Assembly (NCBI GenBank): GCA_037013495.1
Contig: CM072801.1
Span: 32,166,001 to 32,230,000 of the forward strand
Origin: Hippophae tibetana
Taxonomy: Eukaryota; Streptophyta; Magnoliopsida; Rosales; Elaeagnaceae
Direction of reading: 5' to 3'
Length of the DNA stretch: 64,000 nucleotides
Made by a program: the position numbers and the translations under genes
Part shown: piece by piece, positions 1 to 13,504 of the stretch
How the letters are laid out: the number at the start of each line of letters is the position of its first letter
How positions within the stretch are numbered: the stretch's first letter is position 1
Notes under the pieces: generated by a model
Told to the model about the DNA's origin: nothing
Databases searched by the model: none
What the model saw: only the letters and a program-made list of their open reading frames with translations

Positions 1-200
1 GTGTTTTCTTACAATTTTGTAGTCATTATTTTGTCTGTCGACTTAATTTCCTAGATTTATTTAATTCTTTGTACCTTTTTCTTGTTATATGTTTTCTATG
101 AGCAACCTATTTTTGCTTTTGAAAGAAACAATAGAGCTACTGCATTTCGTAGTTTCAAGAAAAACTAGGTTATTAATATCGGTGGCAATATTAAACTATT

Positions 201-263
201 GTGACTTTTAATTCGTGCATCAAAATGACTCTTGTACTGTATCAAATTGTAGCTATTCGATTC
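201..263 (+). repeat. Conserved box in satellite A (example in the first unit)
   Basis: The interval from GTGACTTTTAATTCGTGC to TTCGATTC is the part of the A monomer that aligns with the start of each satellite B monomer. It recurs at about unit positions 201-263 throughout. Diverged units are closer to satellite B than young units are. For example, 18251-18288 matches B2 bases 28350-28388 at 34 of 38 bases with one single-base gap. Confidence 0.8.
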
Positions 264-1134
264 CTAAAAACACACTCCAAGAATAGTTTAGTTATCAGCA
301 TTTTTTTACCCCAAAATTACTATGTTTACACTACTTGTCGACCGCTCAAAGATAGGTGGCATCTCATTGAGTTGTAATCTGTTCTTGTCCTTTCTAGTTC
401 CAATTTGTTCATGTTAACCCATTTAAAAGCAATTTACTCATTCTTAATCCTTTGAGTTCCTAGGTTGTCCGCCTAACATTTGGCATCATTTGGTAACAAA
501 GCCTTTGTTGCTGAAAATATGTTATCTATATTCTTATATTTATTTTTTGAATTGTACATTTAAAAACACTTTGTCCATTTAATCTGCTTTGCTTTCATAA
601 GTAACAAACCACAAAGAAATATAGAAACTTGTATAACAAGTCTTGTGTTTTCTTACAATTTTGTAGTCACTATTTTGTCTGTCGACTTAATTTCCTAGAT
701 TTATTTAATTCTTTGTACCTTTTTCTTGTTATATGTTTTCTATGAGCAACCTATTTTTGCTTTTGAAAGAAACAATAGAGCTACGGCATTTCGTAGTTTC
801 AAGAAAAACTAGGTTATTAATATCGGTGGCAATATTAAACTATTGTGACTTTTAATTCGTGCATCAAAATGACTCTTGTACTGTATCAAATTGTAGCTAT
901 TCGATTCCTAAAAACACACTACAAGAATAGTTTAGTTATCAGCATTTTTTTACCCCAAAATTACTATGTTCACACTACTTGTCGACCGCTAAAAGATAGG
1001 TGGCATCTCATTGAGTTGTAATCTTTTCTTGTCCTTTCTAGTTCCAATTTGTTCATCTTAACCCATTTAAAAGCAATTTACTCATTCTTAATCCTTTGAG
1101 TTCCTAGGTTGTCCGCCTAAAGTTTCGCATCATT

Positions 1135-1147
1135 TGGTATCAAAGCC
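1135..1147 (+). other. Primer-binding-site-like motif in satellite A (example in a young unit)
   Basis: TGGTATCAAAGCC differs at one base from TGGTATCAGAGCC, the sequence complementary to the 3' end of plant initiator-Met tRNA that many plant LTR retrotransposons use as primer binding site (known from the family, recalled and not looked up). It recurs once per unit in many satellite A units, with variants such as TGGTAACAAAGCC in young units and TTGTATCATAGCC in diverged ones. The match is direct; the retrotransposon origin is inference. Confidence 0.45.
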
Positions 1148-1288
1148 ATTGTTGCTGAAAATATGTTATATATCTTCTTATATTTATTTTTTGAATTGTA
1201 CATTTAAAAACACTTTGTCCATTTAATTTGCTTTGCTTTCATAAGTAACAAACCACAAAGAAATATAGATACTTGTATAACAAGTCTT

Positions 1289-4200
1289 GTGTTTTCTTAC
1301 AATTTTGTAGTCATTATTTTGTCTGTCGACTTAATTTCCTAGATTTATTTAATTCTTTGTACCTTTTTCTTGTTATATGTTTTCTATGAGCAACCTATTT
1401 TTGCTTTTGAAAGAAACAATAGAGCTACTGCATTTCGTAGTTTCAAGAAAAACTAGGTTATTAATATCGGTGGCAATATTAAACTATTGTGACTTTTAAT
1501 TCGTGCATCAAAATGACTCTTGTACTGTATCAAATTGTAGCTATTCGATTCCTAAAAACACACTACAAGAATAGTTTAGTTATCAGCATTTTTTTACCCC
1601 AAAATTACTATGTTTACACTACTTGTCGACCGCTCAAAGATAGGTGGCATCTCATTGAGTTGTAATCTGTTCTTGTCCTTTCTAGTTCCAATTTGTTCAT
1701 CTTAACCCATTTAAAAGCAATTTACTCATTCTTAATCCTTTGAGTTCCTAGGTTGTCTGCCTAACATTTGGCAGCATTTGGTATCAAAGCCTTTGTTGCT
1801 GAAAATATGTTATCTATCTTCTTATATTTATTTTTTGAATTGTACATTTAAAAACACTTTGTCCATTTAATTTGCTTTGCTTTCATAAGTAAAAAACCAC
1901 AAAGAAATATAGATATTTGTATAACAAGTCTTGTGTTTTCTTACAATTTTGTAGTCATTATTTTGTCGGTCGACTTAATTTCCTAGATTTATTTAATTCT
2001 TTGAACCTTTTTCTTGTTATATGTTTTCTATGAGCAACCTATTTTTGCTTTTGAAAGAAACAATAGAGCTACTGCATTTCGTAGTTTAAAGAAAAACTAG
2101 GTTATTAATATCGGTGGCAATATTAAACTATTGTGACTTTTAATTCGTGCATCAAAATGACTCTTGTACTGTATCAAATTGTAGCTATTCGATTCCTAAA
2201 AACACACTACAAGAATAGTTTAGTTATCAGCATTTTTTTACCCCAAAATTACTATGTTTACCCTACTTGTCGACCGCTCAAAGATAGGTGGCATCTCATT
2301 GAGTTGTAATCTGTTCTTGTCCTTTCTAGTTCCAATTTGTTCATCTTAACACATTTAAAAGCAATTTACTCATTCTTAATCCTTTGAGTTCCTAGGTTGT
2401 CCGCCTAACATTTGACATCATTTGGTATCAAAGCCTTTGTTGCTGAAAATATGTTATCTATCTTCTTATATTTATTTTTTGAATTGTACATTTAAAAACA
2501 CTTTGTCCATTTAATTTGCTTTGCTTTCATAAGTAAAAAACCACAAAGAAATATAGATATTTGTATAACAAGTCTTGTGTTTTCTTACAGTTTTGTAGTC
2601 ATTATTTTGTCTGTCGACTTAATTTCCTAGATTTATTTAATTCTTTGAACCTTTTTCTTGTTATATGTTTTCTATGAGCAACCTATTTTTGTTTTTGAAA
2701 GAAACAATAGAGCTACTGCATTTCGTAGTTTCAAGAAAAACTAGGTTATTAATATCGGTGGCAATATTAAACTATTGTGACTTTTAATTCGTGCATCAAA
2801 ATGACTCTTGTACTGTATCAAATTGTAGCTATTCGATTCCTAAAAACACACTACAAGAATAGTTTAGTTATCAGCATTTTTTTACCCCAAAATTACTATG
2901 TTCACACTACTTGTCGAACGCTAAAAGATAGGTGGCATCTCATTGAGTTGTAATCTTTTCTTGTCCTTTCTAGTTCCAATTTGTTCATCTTAACCCATTT
3001 AAAAGCAATTTACTCATTCTTAATCCTTTGAGTTCCTAGGTTTTCCGCCTAAAGTTTCGCATCATTTGGTATCAAAGCCTTTGTTGCTGAAAATATGTTA
3101 TCTATCTTCTTATATTTATTTTTTAAATTGTACATTTAAAAACACTTTGTCCATTTAATTTGCTTTGCTTTCATAAGTAACAAACCACAAAGAAATATAG
3201 ATACTTGTATAACAAGTCTTGTGTTTTCTTACAATTTTGTAGTCATTATTTTGTCTGTCGACTTAATTTCCTAGATTTATTTAATTCTTTGTACCTTTTT
3301 CTTGTTATATGTTTTCTATGAGCAACCTATTTTTGCTTTTGAAAGAAACAATAGAGCTACTCCATTTCGTAGTTTCAAGAAAAACGAGGTTATTAATATC
3401 GGTGGCAATATTAAACTATTGTGACTTTTAATTCGTGCATCAAAATGACTCTTGTACTGTATCAAATTGTAGCTATTCGATTCCTAAAAACACACTACAA
3501 GAATAGTTTAGTTATCAGCATTTTTTTACCCCAAAATTACTATGTTTACACTACTTGTCGACCGCTCAAAGATAGGTGGCATCTCATTGAGTTGTAATCT
3601 GTTCTTGTCCTTTCTAGTTCCAATTTGTTCATCTTAACCCATTTAAAAGCAATTTACTCATTCTTAATCCTTTGAGTTCTTAGGTTGTCCGCCTAACATT
3701 TGGCATCATTTGGTAACAAAGCCTTTGTTGCTGAAAATATGTTATCTATATTCTTATATTTATTTTTTGAATTGTACATTTAAAAACACTTTGTCCATTT
3801 AATCTGCTTTGCTTTCATAAGTAACAAACCACAAAGAAATATAGATACTTGTATAACAAGTCTTGTGTTTTCTTACAATTTTGTAGTCATTATTTTGTCT
3901 GTCGACTTAATTTCCTAGATTTATTTAATTCTTTGTACCTTTTTCTTGTTATATGTTTTCTATGAGCAACCTATTTTTGCTTTTGAAAGAAACAATAGAG
4001 CTACTGCATTTCGTAGTTTCAAGAAAAACTAGGTTATTAATATCGGTGGTAATATTAAACTATTGTGTCTTTTAATTCGTGCATCAAAATGACTCTTGTA
4101 CTGTATCAAATTGTAGCTATTCGATTCCTAAAAACACACTACAAGAATAGTTTAGTTATCAGCATTTTTTTACCCCAAAATTACTATGTTTACACTACTT

Positions 4201-6437
4201 GTCGACCGCTCAAAGATAGGTGGCATCTCATTGAGTTGTAATCTGTTCTTGTCCTTTCTAGTTCCAATTTGTTCATCTTAACCCATTTAAAAGCAATTTA
4301 CTCATTCTTAATCCTTTGAGTTCCTAGGTTGTCTGCCTAACATTTGGCAGCATTTGGTATCAAAGCCTTTGTTGCTGAAAATATGTTATCTATCTTCTTA
4401 TATTTATTTTTTGAATTGTACATTTAAAAACACTTTGTCCATTTAATTTGCTTTGCTTTCATAAGTAAAAAACCACAAAGAAATATAGATATTTGTATAA
4501 CAAGTCTTGTGTTTTCTTACAATTTTGTAGTCATTATTTTGTCGGTCGACTTAATTTCCTAGATTTATTTAATTCTTTGAACCTTTTTCTTGTTATATGT
4601 TTTCTATGAGCAACCTATTTTTGCTTTTGAAAGAAACAATAGAGCTACTGCATTTCGTAGTTTAAAGAAAAACTAGGTTATTAATATCGGTGGCAATATT
4701 AAACTATTGTGACTTTTAATTCGTGCATCAAAATGACTCTTGTACTGTATCAAATTGTAGCTATTCGATTCCTAAAAACACACTACAAGAATAGTTTAGT
4801 TATCAGCATTTTTTTACCCCAAAATTACTATGTTTACCCTACTTGTCGACCGCTCAAAGATAGGTGGCATCTCATTGAGTTGTAATCTGTTCTTGTCCTT
4901 TCTAGTTCCAATTTGTTCATCTTAACACATTTAAAAGCAATTTACTCATTCTTAATCCTTTGAGTTCCTAGGTTGTCCGCCTAACATTTGACATCATTTG
5001 GTATCAAAGCCTTTGTTGCTGAAAATATGTTATCTATCTTCTTATATTTATTTTTTGAATTGTACATTTAAAAACACTTTGTCCATTTAATTTGCTTTGC
5101 TTTCATAAGTAAAAAACCACAAAGAAATATAGATATTTGTATAACAAGTCTTGTGTTTTCTTACAGTTTTGTAGTCATTATTTTGTCTGTCGACTTAATT
5201 TCCTAGATTTATTTAATTCTTTGAACCTTTTTCTTGTTATATGTTTTCTATGAGCAACCTATTTTTGTTTTTGAAAGAAACAATAGAGCTACTGCATTTC
5301 GTAGTTTCAAGAAAAACTAGGTTATTAATATCGGTGGCAATATTAAACTATTGTGACTTTTAATTCGTGCATCAAAATGACTCTTGTACTGTATCAAATT
5401 GTAGCTATTCGATTCCTAAAAACACACTACAAGAATAGTTTAGTTATCAGCATTTTTTTACCCCAAAATTACTATGTTCACACTACTTGTCGAACGCTAA
5501 AAGATAGGTGGCATCTCATTGAGTTGTAATCTTTTCTTGTCCTTTCTAGTTCCAATTTGTTCATCTTAACCCATTTAAAAGCAATTTACTCATTCTTAAT
5601 CCTTTGAGTTCCTAGGTTTTCCGCCTAAAGTTTCGCATCATTTGGTATCAAAGCCTTTGTTGCTGAAAATATGTTATCTATCTTCTTATATTTATTTTTT
5701 AAATTGTACATTTAAAAACACTTTGTCCATTTAATTTGCTTTGCTTTCATAAGTAACAAACCACAAAGAAATATAGATACTTGTATAACAAGTCTTGTGT
5801 TTTCTTACAATTTTGTAGTCATTATTTTGTCTGTCGACTTAATTTCCTAGATTTATTTAATTCTTTGTACCTTTTTCTTGTTATATGTTTTCTATGAGCA
5901 ACCTATTTTCTTTTGAAAGAAACAATAGAGCTACTACATTTCGTAGTTTCAAGAAAAACTAGGTTATTAATATCGGTGGCAATATTAAACTATTGTGACT
6001 TTTAATTCGTGCATCAAAATGACTCTTGTACCGTATCAAATTGTAGCTATTCGATTCCTAAAAACACACTACAAGAATAGTTTAGTTATCAGCATTTTTT
6101 ACCCCAAAATTACTATGTTTACACTACTTGTCGACCGCTCAAAGATAGGTGGCATCTCATTGAGTTGTAATCTGTTCTTGTCCTTTCTAGTTCCAATTTG
6201 TTCATGTTAACCCATTTAAAAGCAATTTACTCATTCTTAATCCTTTGAGTTCCTAGGTTGTCCGCCTAACATTTGGCATCATTTGGTAACAAAGCCTTTG
6301 TTGCTGAAAATATGTTATCTATATTCTTATATTTATTTTTTGAATTGTACATTTAAAAACACTTTGTCCATTTAATCTGCTTTGCTTTCATAAGTAACAA
6401 ACCACAAAGAAATATAGATACTTGTATAACAAGTCTT
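1289..6437. repeat. Satellite A four-unit higher-order repeat, 2,576-bp shift
   Basis: Units at 1289, 1933 and 2577 reappear at 3865, 4509 and 5153, a shift of 2,576 bp (4 x 644). Shared private markers are TTGTCTGCC with GGCAGCATTTGG in the first pair, GTCGGTCGAC with GTTTAAAGAAAAAC in the second, and the CAGTTTTGTAG start with GAACGCTAAAAG in the third. The fourth slot (3221 against 5797) is only partly shared. The 5797 unit is 641 bp, lacks a few bases in the T-rich stretch near 5,910, and in its second half follows the unit at position 1 (both have GTTCATGTTAACCC). Confidence 0.88.
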
Positions 6438-7990
6438 GTGTTTTCTTACAATTTTGTAGTCATTATTTTGTCTGTCGACTTAATTTCCTAGATTTATTTA
6501 ATTCTTTGAACCTTTTTCTTGTTATATGTTTTCTATGAGCAACCTATTTTTGTTTTTGAAAGAAACAATAGAGCTACTGCATTTCGTAGTTTCAAGAAAA
6601 ACTAGGTTATTAATATCGGTGGCAATATTAAACTATTGTGACTTTTAATTCGTGCATCAAAATGACTCTTGTATTGTATCAAATTGTAGCTATTCGATTC
6701 CTAAAAACACACTACAAGAATAGTTTAGTTATCAGCATTTTTTTACCCCAAAATTACTATGTTCACACTACTTGTCGAACGCTAAAAGATAGGTGGCATC
6801 TCATTGAGTTGTAATCTTTTCTTGTCCTTTCTAGTTCCAATTTGGTCATCTTAACCCATTTAAAAGCAATTTACTCATTCTTAATCCTTTGAGTTCCTAG
6901 GTTTTCCGCCTAAAGTTTCGCATCATTTGGTATCAAAGCCTTTGTTGCTGAAAATATGTTATCTATCTTCTTATATTTATTTTTTGAATTGTACATTTAA
7001 AAACACTTTGTCCATTTAATTTGCTTTGCTTTTATAAGTAACAAACCACAAAGCAATATAGATACTTGTATAACAAGTCTTGTGTTTTCTTACAATTTTG
7101 TAGTCATTATTTTGTCTGTCGACTTAATTTCCTAGATTTATTTAATTCTTTGTACCTTTTTCTTGTTATATGTTTTCTATGAGCAACCTATTTTTGCTTT
7201 TGAAAGAAACAATAGAGCTACTCCATTTCGTAGTTTCAAGAAAAACGAGGTTATTAATATCGGTGGCAATATTAAACTATTGTGACTTTTAATTCGTGCA
7301 TCAAAATGACTCTTGTACTGTATCAAATTGTAGCTATTCGATTCCTAAAAACACACTACAAGAATAGTTTAGTTATCAGCATTTTTTTACCCCAAAATTA
7401 CTATGTTTACACTACTTGTCGACCGCTCAAAGATAGGTGGCATCTCATTGAGTTGTAATCTGTTCTTGTCCTTTCTAGTTCCAATTTGTTCATCTTAACC
7501 CATTTAAAAGCAATTTACTCATTCTTAATCCTTTGAGTTCTTAGGTTGTCCGCCTAACATTTGGCATCATTTGGTAACAAAGCCTTTGTTGCTGAAAATA
7601 TGTTATCTATATTCTTATATTTATTTTTTGAATTGTACATTTAAAAACACTTTGTCCATTTAATCTGCTTTGCTTTCATAAGTAACAAACCACAAAGAAA
7701 TATAGATACTTGTATAACAAGTCTTGTGTTTTCTTACAATTTTGTAGTCATTATTTTGTCTGTCGACTTAATTTCCTAGATTTATTTAATTCTTTGTACC
7801 TTTTTCTTGTTATATGTTTTCTATGAGCAACCTATTTTTGCTTTTGAAAGAAACAATAGAGCTACTGCATTTCGTAGTTTCAAGAAAAACTAGGTTATTA
7901 ATATCGGTGGTAATATTAAACTATTGTGTCTTTTAATTCGTGCATCAAAATGACTCTTGTACTGTATCAAATTGTAGCTATTCGATTCCT
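6438..7990. repeat. Second copy of a ~1.55-kb satellite A segment, shift 3,861 bp
   Basis: Units at 6438, 7082 and the first half of 7726 repeat the units at 2577, 3221 and 3865. The shift of 3,861 bp is six units less 3 bp, because one intervening unit is 641 bp. Shared markers are GAACGCTAAAAG in the first unit, CTACTCCATTTCG with AAAACGAGG in the second, and GGTGGTAATATT followed by TTGTGTC in the third. Similarity to the 3865 unit ends around 7,990-8,040, after which the sequence follows the unit at 10304. The unit at 7726 is therefore a hybrid with an internal exchange point. Confidence 0.82.
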
Positions 7991-8029
7991 AAAAACACCC
8001 TACAAGAATAGTTTAGTTATCAGCATTTT

Positions 8030-11000
8030 TTTACCCCAAAATTAATATGTTTACATTACTTGTCGACCGCTCAAAGATAGGTGGCATCTCATTGAGTTGT
8101 AATCTGTTCTTGTCCTTTCTAGTTCCAATTTGTTCATCTTAACCCATTTAAAATCAATTTACTCATTCTTAATCCTTTGAGTTCCTTGGTAGTCCGCCTA
8201 ACATTTGGCATCATTTTGTATCAAAACCTTTGTTGCTGAAAATATGTTATCTATCTTCTTATATTTATTTTTTGAATTGTACATTTAAAAACACTTTGTC
8301 CATTTAATTTGCTTTGCTTTCATAAGTAAAAAACCACAAAGAAATATAGATATTTGTATAACAAGTCTTGTGTTTTCTTACAATTTTGTAGTCATTATTT
8401 TGTGTTTCGATTTAATTTCCAAGTTTTATTTAAATTCTTTGTACCTTTTTCTTGTTTTATGTTTTCTGTGTGCATACTATTTTTTCTTTTGAAAGAAACA
8501 ATAGAGCTACTACATTTCGTAGTTTCAGGAAAAACAAGGTTATTAATATCGGTGGTAATATTAAACTATTGAAACTTTTAATTCGTGCATCAAAATGACT
8601 TTTGTACTGTATCAAATCGTAGCTATTTCGATTCCTAAAACCACACAGCAAGAATAGTTTAGTTATCGGCATTTTTTGACCTAAGAATTACTATGTTTAC
8701 ACTTCTTGCCTACCTCTAATAGATAGGTGGCATCTCATTGCGTTGTAATATGTTCTTCTCCTTTCCGGTTCCAATTTGATCATCTTAACCCATTTAAAAG
8801 CAATTTACTCATTCTTAATCCTTTGAGTTCCTAGGATGTCCGCCTAAAGTTTCGCATCATTTGGTATCAAAGCCTTTGTTGCTTAAAATATGTTATCTAT
8901 CTTCTTATATTTATTTTTTGAATTGTACATTTAAAAACACTTTGTCCATTTTATTTTCCTTGCTTTCATAAGTAACAAACCACAAAGAAATAAAGATATC
9001 TGTATAACAAGTCTTGTGTTTTCTTACAATTTTGTAGTCATTATTTTGTCTGTCGACTTAATTTCCTAGTTTTATTTAAATATTTTGTACCTTTTTCTTG
9101 TTTTTTGTTTTCTGTGTGCAACCTATTCTTGCTTTTGAAAGAAACAATAGAGCTACTGCATTTCGTAGTTTCCAGAAAAACTAGGTTATTAATATCGGTA
9201 GCAATATTAAACTATTGTGACTTTTAATTCGTGCATCAAAATGACTCTTGTACTGTATCAAATTGTAGCTATTCGATTCCTAAAAAACACTACAAGAATA
9301 GTTTAGTTATCAGCATTTTTTTACCCCAAAATTACTATGTTTACACTACTTGTCGACCGCTCAAAGATAGGTGGCATCTCATTGAGTTGTAATCTGTTCT
9401 TGTCCTTTCTAGTTCCAATTTGTTCATCTTAACCCATTTAAAAGCAATTTACTCATTCTTAATCCTTTGAGTTCCTAGGTTGTCCGCCTAAAGTTTCGCA
9501 TCATTTGGTATAAAAGCCTTTGTTGCTGAAAATATGTTATCTATCTTCTTATATTTATTTTTTGAATTGTACATTTAAAAACACTTTGTCCATTTAATTT
9601 GCTTTGCTTTCATAAGTAACAAACCACAAAGAAATATAGATACTTGTATAACAAGTCTTGTGTTTTCTTACAATTTTGTAGTCATTATTTTGTCTGTCGA
9701 CTTAATTTCCTAGATTTATTTAATTCTTTGTACCTTTTTCTTGTTATATGTTTTCTATGAGCAACCTATTTTTGCTTTTGAAAGAAACAATAGAGCTACT
9801 GCATTTCGTAGTTTCAAGAAAAACTAGGTTATTAATATCGGTGGCAATATTAAACTATTGTGACTTTTAATTCGTGCATCAAAATGACTCTTGTACTGTA
9901 TCAAATTGTAGCTATTCGATTCCTAAAAACACACTACAAGAATAGTTTAGTTATTAGCATTTTTTTACCCCAAAATTACTATGTTTACACTACTTGTCGA
10001 CCGCTCAAAGATAGGTGGCATCTCATTGAGTTGTAATCTGTTCTTGTCCTTTCTAGTTCCAATTTGTTCATCTTAACCCATTTAAAAGCAATTTACTCAT
10101 TCTTAATCCTTTGAGTTCCTAGGTTGTCCGCCTAACATTTGGCATCATTTGGTATCAAAGCCTTTGTTGCTGAAAATATGTTATCTATCTTCTTATATTT
10201 ATTTTTTGAATTGTACATTTAAAAACACTTTGTCCATTTAATTTGCTTTGCTTTCATAAGTAACAAACCACAAAGAAATATAGATACTTGTATAACAAGT
10301 CTTGTGTTTTCTTACAATTTTGTAGTCATTATTTTGTCTGTCGACTTAATTTCCTAGATTTATTTAATTCTTTGTACCTTTTTCTTGTTATATGTTTTCT
10401 ATGAGCAACCTATTTTTGCTTTTGAAAGAAACAATAGAGCTATTGCATTTCGTAGTTTCAAGAAAAACTGGGTTATTAATATCGGTGGCAATATTAAACT
10501 ATTGTGACTTTTAATTCGTGCATCAAAATGACTCTTGTACTGTATCAAATTGTAGCTATTCGATTCCTAAAAACACACTACAAGAATAGTTTAGTTATCA
10601 GCATGTTTTTACCCCAAAATTAATATGTTTACACTACTTGTCGACCGCTCAAAGATAGGTGGCATCTCATTGAGTTGTAATCTGTTCTTGTCCTTTCTAG
10701 TTCCAATTTGTTCATCTTAACCCATTTAAAATCAATTTACTCATTCTTAATCCTTTGAGTTCCTTGGTAGTCCGCCTAACATTTGGCATCATTTTGTATC
10801 AAAACCTTTGTTGCTGAAAATATGTTATCTATCTTCTTATATTTATTTTTTGAATTGTACATTTAAAAACACTTTGTCCATTTAATTTGCTTTGCTTTCA
10901 TAAGTAAAAAACCACAAAGAAATATAGATATTTGTATAACAAGTCTTGTGTTTTCTTACAATTTTGTAGTCATTATTTTGTGTTTCGATTTAATTTCCAA

Positions 11001-11859
11001 GTTTTATTTAAATTCTTTGTACCTTTTTCTTGTTTTATGTTTTCTGTGTGCATACTATTTTTTCTTTTGAAAGAAACAATAGAGCTACTACATTTCGTAG
11101 TTTCAGGAAAAACAAGGTTATTAATATCGGTGGTAATATTAAAGTATTGAAACTTTTAATTCGTGCATCAAAATGACTTTTGTACTGTATCAAATCGTAG
11201 CTATTTCGATTCCTAAAACCACACAGCAAGAATAGTTTAGTTATCGGCATTTTTTGACCTAAGAATTACTATGTTTACACTTCTTGCCTACCTCTAATAG
11301 ATAGGTGGCATCTCATTGCGTTGTAATATGTTCTTCTCCTTTCCGGTTCCAATTTGATCATCTTAACCCATTTAAAAGCAATTTACTCATTCTTAATCCT
11401 TTGAGTTCCTAGGTTGTCCGCCTAAAGTTTCGCATCATTTGGTATCAAAGCCTTTGTTGCTTAAAATATGTTATCTATCTTCTTATATTTATTTTTTGAA
11501 TTGTACATTTAAAAACACTTTGTCCATTTTATTTTCCTTGCTTTCATAAGTAACAAACCACAAAGAAATAAAGATATCTGTATAACAAGTCTTGTGTTTT
11601 CTTACAATTTTGTAGTCATTATTTTGTCTGTCGACTTAATTTCCTAGTTTTATTTAAATATTTTGTACCTTTTTCTTGTTTTTTGTTTTCTGTGTGCAAC
11701 CTATTCTTGCTTTTGAAAGAAACAATAGAGCTACTGCATTTCGTAGTTTCCAGAAAAACTAGGTTATTAATATCGGTAGCAATATTAAACTATTGTGACT
11801 TTTAATTCGTGCATCAAAATGACTCTTGTACTGTATCAAATTGTAGCTATTCGATTCCT
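8030..11859. repeat. Satellite A segments duplicated at a 2,578-bp shift (about 8.03-9.28 kb and 10.61-11.86 kb)
   Basis: The second half of the unit at 7726, the whole unit at 8370 and the first part of 9016 recur in the units at 10304, 10948 and 11594, each shifted by 2,578 bp. The 8370 and 10948 units share an unusual 5' part (TGTTTCGATTTAATTTCC and TGTGTGCATACTAT). Reading them in parallel I saw only about two substitutions, one near 8,571 and one near 8,836. Similarity stops near 9,282/11,860, where the first copy has CTAAAAAACACTAC and the second CTAAAAACACACTGC. Between the copies lie the 9660 unit and the first half of 10304, which are ordinary young-type units. Confidence 0.85.
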
Positions 11860-11989
11860 AAAAACACACTGCAAGAATAGTTTAGTTATAAGCATTTTTT
11901 TACCCCAAAATTACTATGTTTACACTACTTGCCGACCTCTAAAAGATAGGTGGCATCTCATTGCATTGTAATCTATTCTTGTCCTTTCC

Positions 11990-12002
11990 GGTTCGAAGCA
12001 GT
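11990..12002. other. ~24-bp deletion inside one satellite A unit
   Basis: The unit at 11594 is only 621 bp. At this point the sequence runs from CCTTTCCGGTTC straight to GAAGCAGTTTACTC. Other units (for example near 16,475-16,520) have about 24 extra bases between these blocks. The lost segment is flanked by a TTC triplet on both sides in intact units, so the deletion has a 3-base microhomology at its edges. It is unique to this unit in the window. Confidence 0.8.
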
Positions 12003-13504
12003 TTACTCATTCTTAATCCTTTGAGTTCCTTTGTTGTTCGCCTAAAGGTTCAGCATCATTTTGTATCATAGCCTTGGTTGCTTAAAATATTGTATCTATC
12101 TTCATATATTCATTTTTTGAATTTTACATTTAAAAACACTCTGTCCATTTAATTTTCTTTGCTTTCATAAGTAACAAACCACAAAGAAATATAGATATTT
12201 GTATAACAAGTCTTGTGTTTTCTTAAAATTTTGTAGTCAATATTTTGTCTTTCGACTTAATTTCCTAGTTTTATTTAAATTCTTTGTACCTTTTTCTCTT
12301 TTTTGTTTTCTGTGCGGAACCTATATTTGCTTTTGAAACAAACAATAGAGCTATTGCATTTCGTAGTTTCAAGAAAAACTAGGTTATTAATATTGGTGGC
12401 AATATTAAACTTTTGTAATTTCTAATTCGTGCATCAAAATGACTCTTGTACTATATCAAATCGTAGCTCTTTCGATTCCTAAAACCACACTGCAAGAATA
12501 GTTTAGTTATCGGCATATTTTTACCCCAAAATTACTATGTTTACACTACATGCCGACCTCTTAAAGATAGGTGGCATCTCATTGCATTGTAATCTTTTCT
12601 TGTTGTTTTGGGATCCAATATGATCATCTTAACCCATTTCGAATCAATTTACTCATTCTTAATCCTTTGAGTTCTTATGTTGTTCCCCTAAGGGTTCCAC
12701 TTCATTTGGTATCAAAGCCTTGGTTGCTGAAAATATGGTATCTATCTTCATATATTCATTTTTGGAATTTTACATTTTAAAACACTCTGTCCATTTAATT
12801 TTCTTTGCTTTCATAAGTAACAAACCACAAAGAATATAGATATTTGTATAACAAGTCTTGTGTCTTCTTACAATTTTATAGTTATTATTTTGTCTTTCGA
12901 TTTAATTTCCTAGTTTTATTTAAATTCTTTGTACCTTTTTCTTGTTTTATGTTTTCTGTGTGCAACCTATTTTTGCTTTTTAAAGAAACAATAGAGCTAT
13001 TGCATTTCATTGTTTCAAGAAAAACTTGGTTATATATTTCGATTGCAATTAAACTGTTGTAACTTTTAATTTGTGTATCAAAATGGCTATTGTACTGTAT
13101 CAAATCGTAGCTATTTTGATTCCTAAAAAGACACTTCAAGAATAGTTTAGTTATCGGCATTTTTTGACCTAAAAATTACTATGTTTACACTACTTGCCGA
13201 GCTCTAAAAGATAGGTGGCATCTCATTGCGTTGTAATCTGTTCTTGTTGTTTTGGGATCCAATATGATCATCTTAACCCATTTCGAATCAATTTACTCAT
13301 TCTTAATCCTTTGAGTTCTTATGTTGTTCCCCTAAGGGTTCCGCTTCATTTGGTATCAAAGATTTGGTTGCTGAAAATATGGTATCTATCTTCATATATT
13401 CATTTTTTGAATTTTATATTTAAAAACACACTGTGCATTTAATTTTCTTAGCTTTCATAAGTAACAAACCACAAAGAAATATAGATATTTGTATAACAAG
13501 TTTT

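Larger units (their letters stand above)
1..11870. repeat. Young, homogenised part of satellite A with multi-unit higher-order structure
   Basis: Units here differ from one another at only a few positions and share private variants at multi-unit spacing. Four loose unit types recur. One has GGTAACAAAG and a TATATTCTTAT stretch (units at 1, 3221, 5797, 7082). One has GGCAGCATTTGG (1289, 3865). One has GTCGGTCGAC and TACCCTACTT (1933, 4509). One has GAACGCTAAAAG and GGTTTTCCGCC (2577, 5153, 6438). The order is not perfectly periodic, so this is a set of overlapping segmental amplifications and not one clean higher-order repeat. Most units are exactly 644 bp, which also indicates recent amplification. 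Confidence 0.9.
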
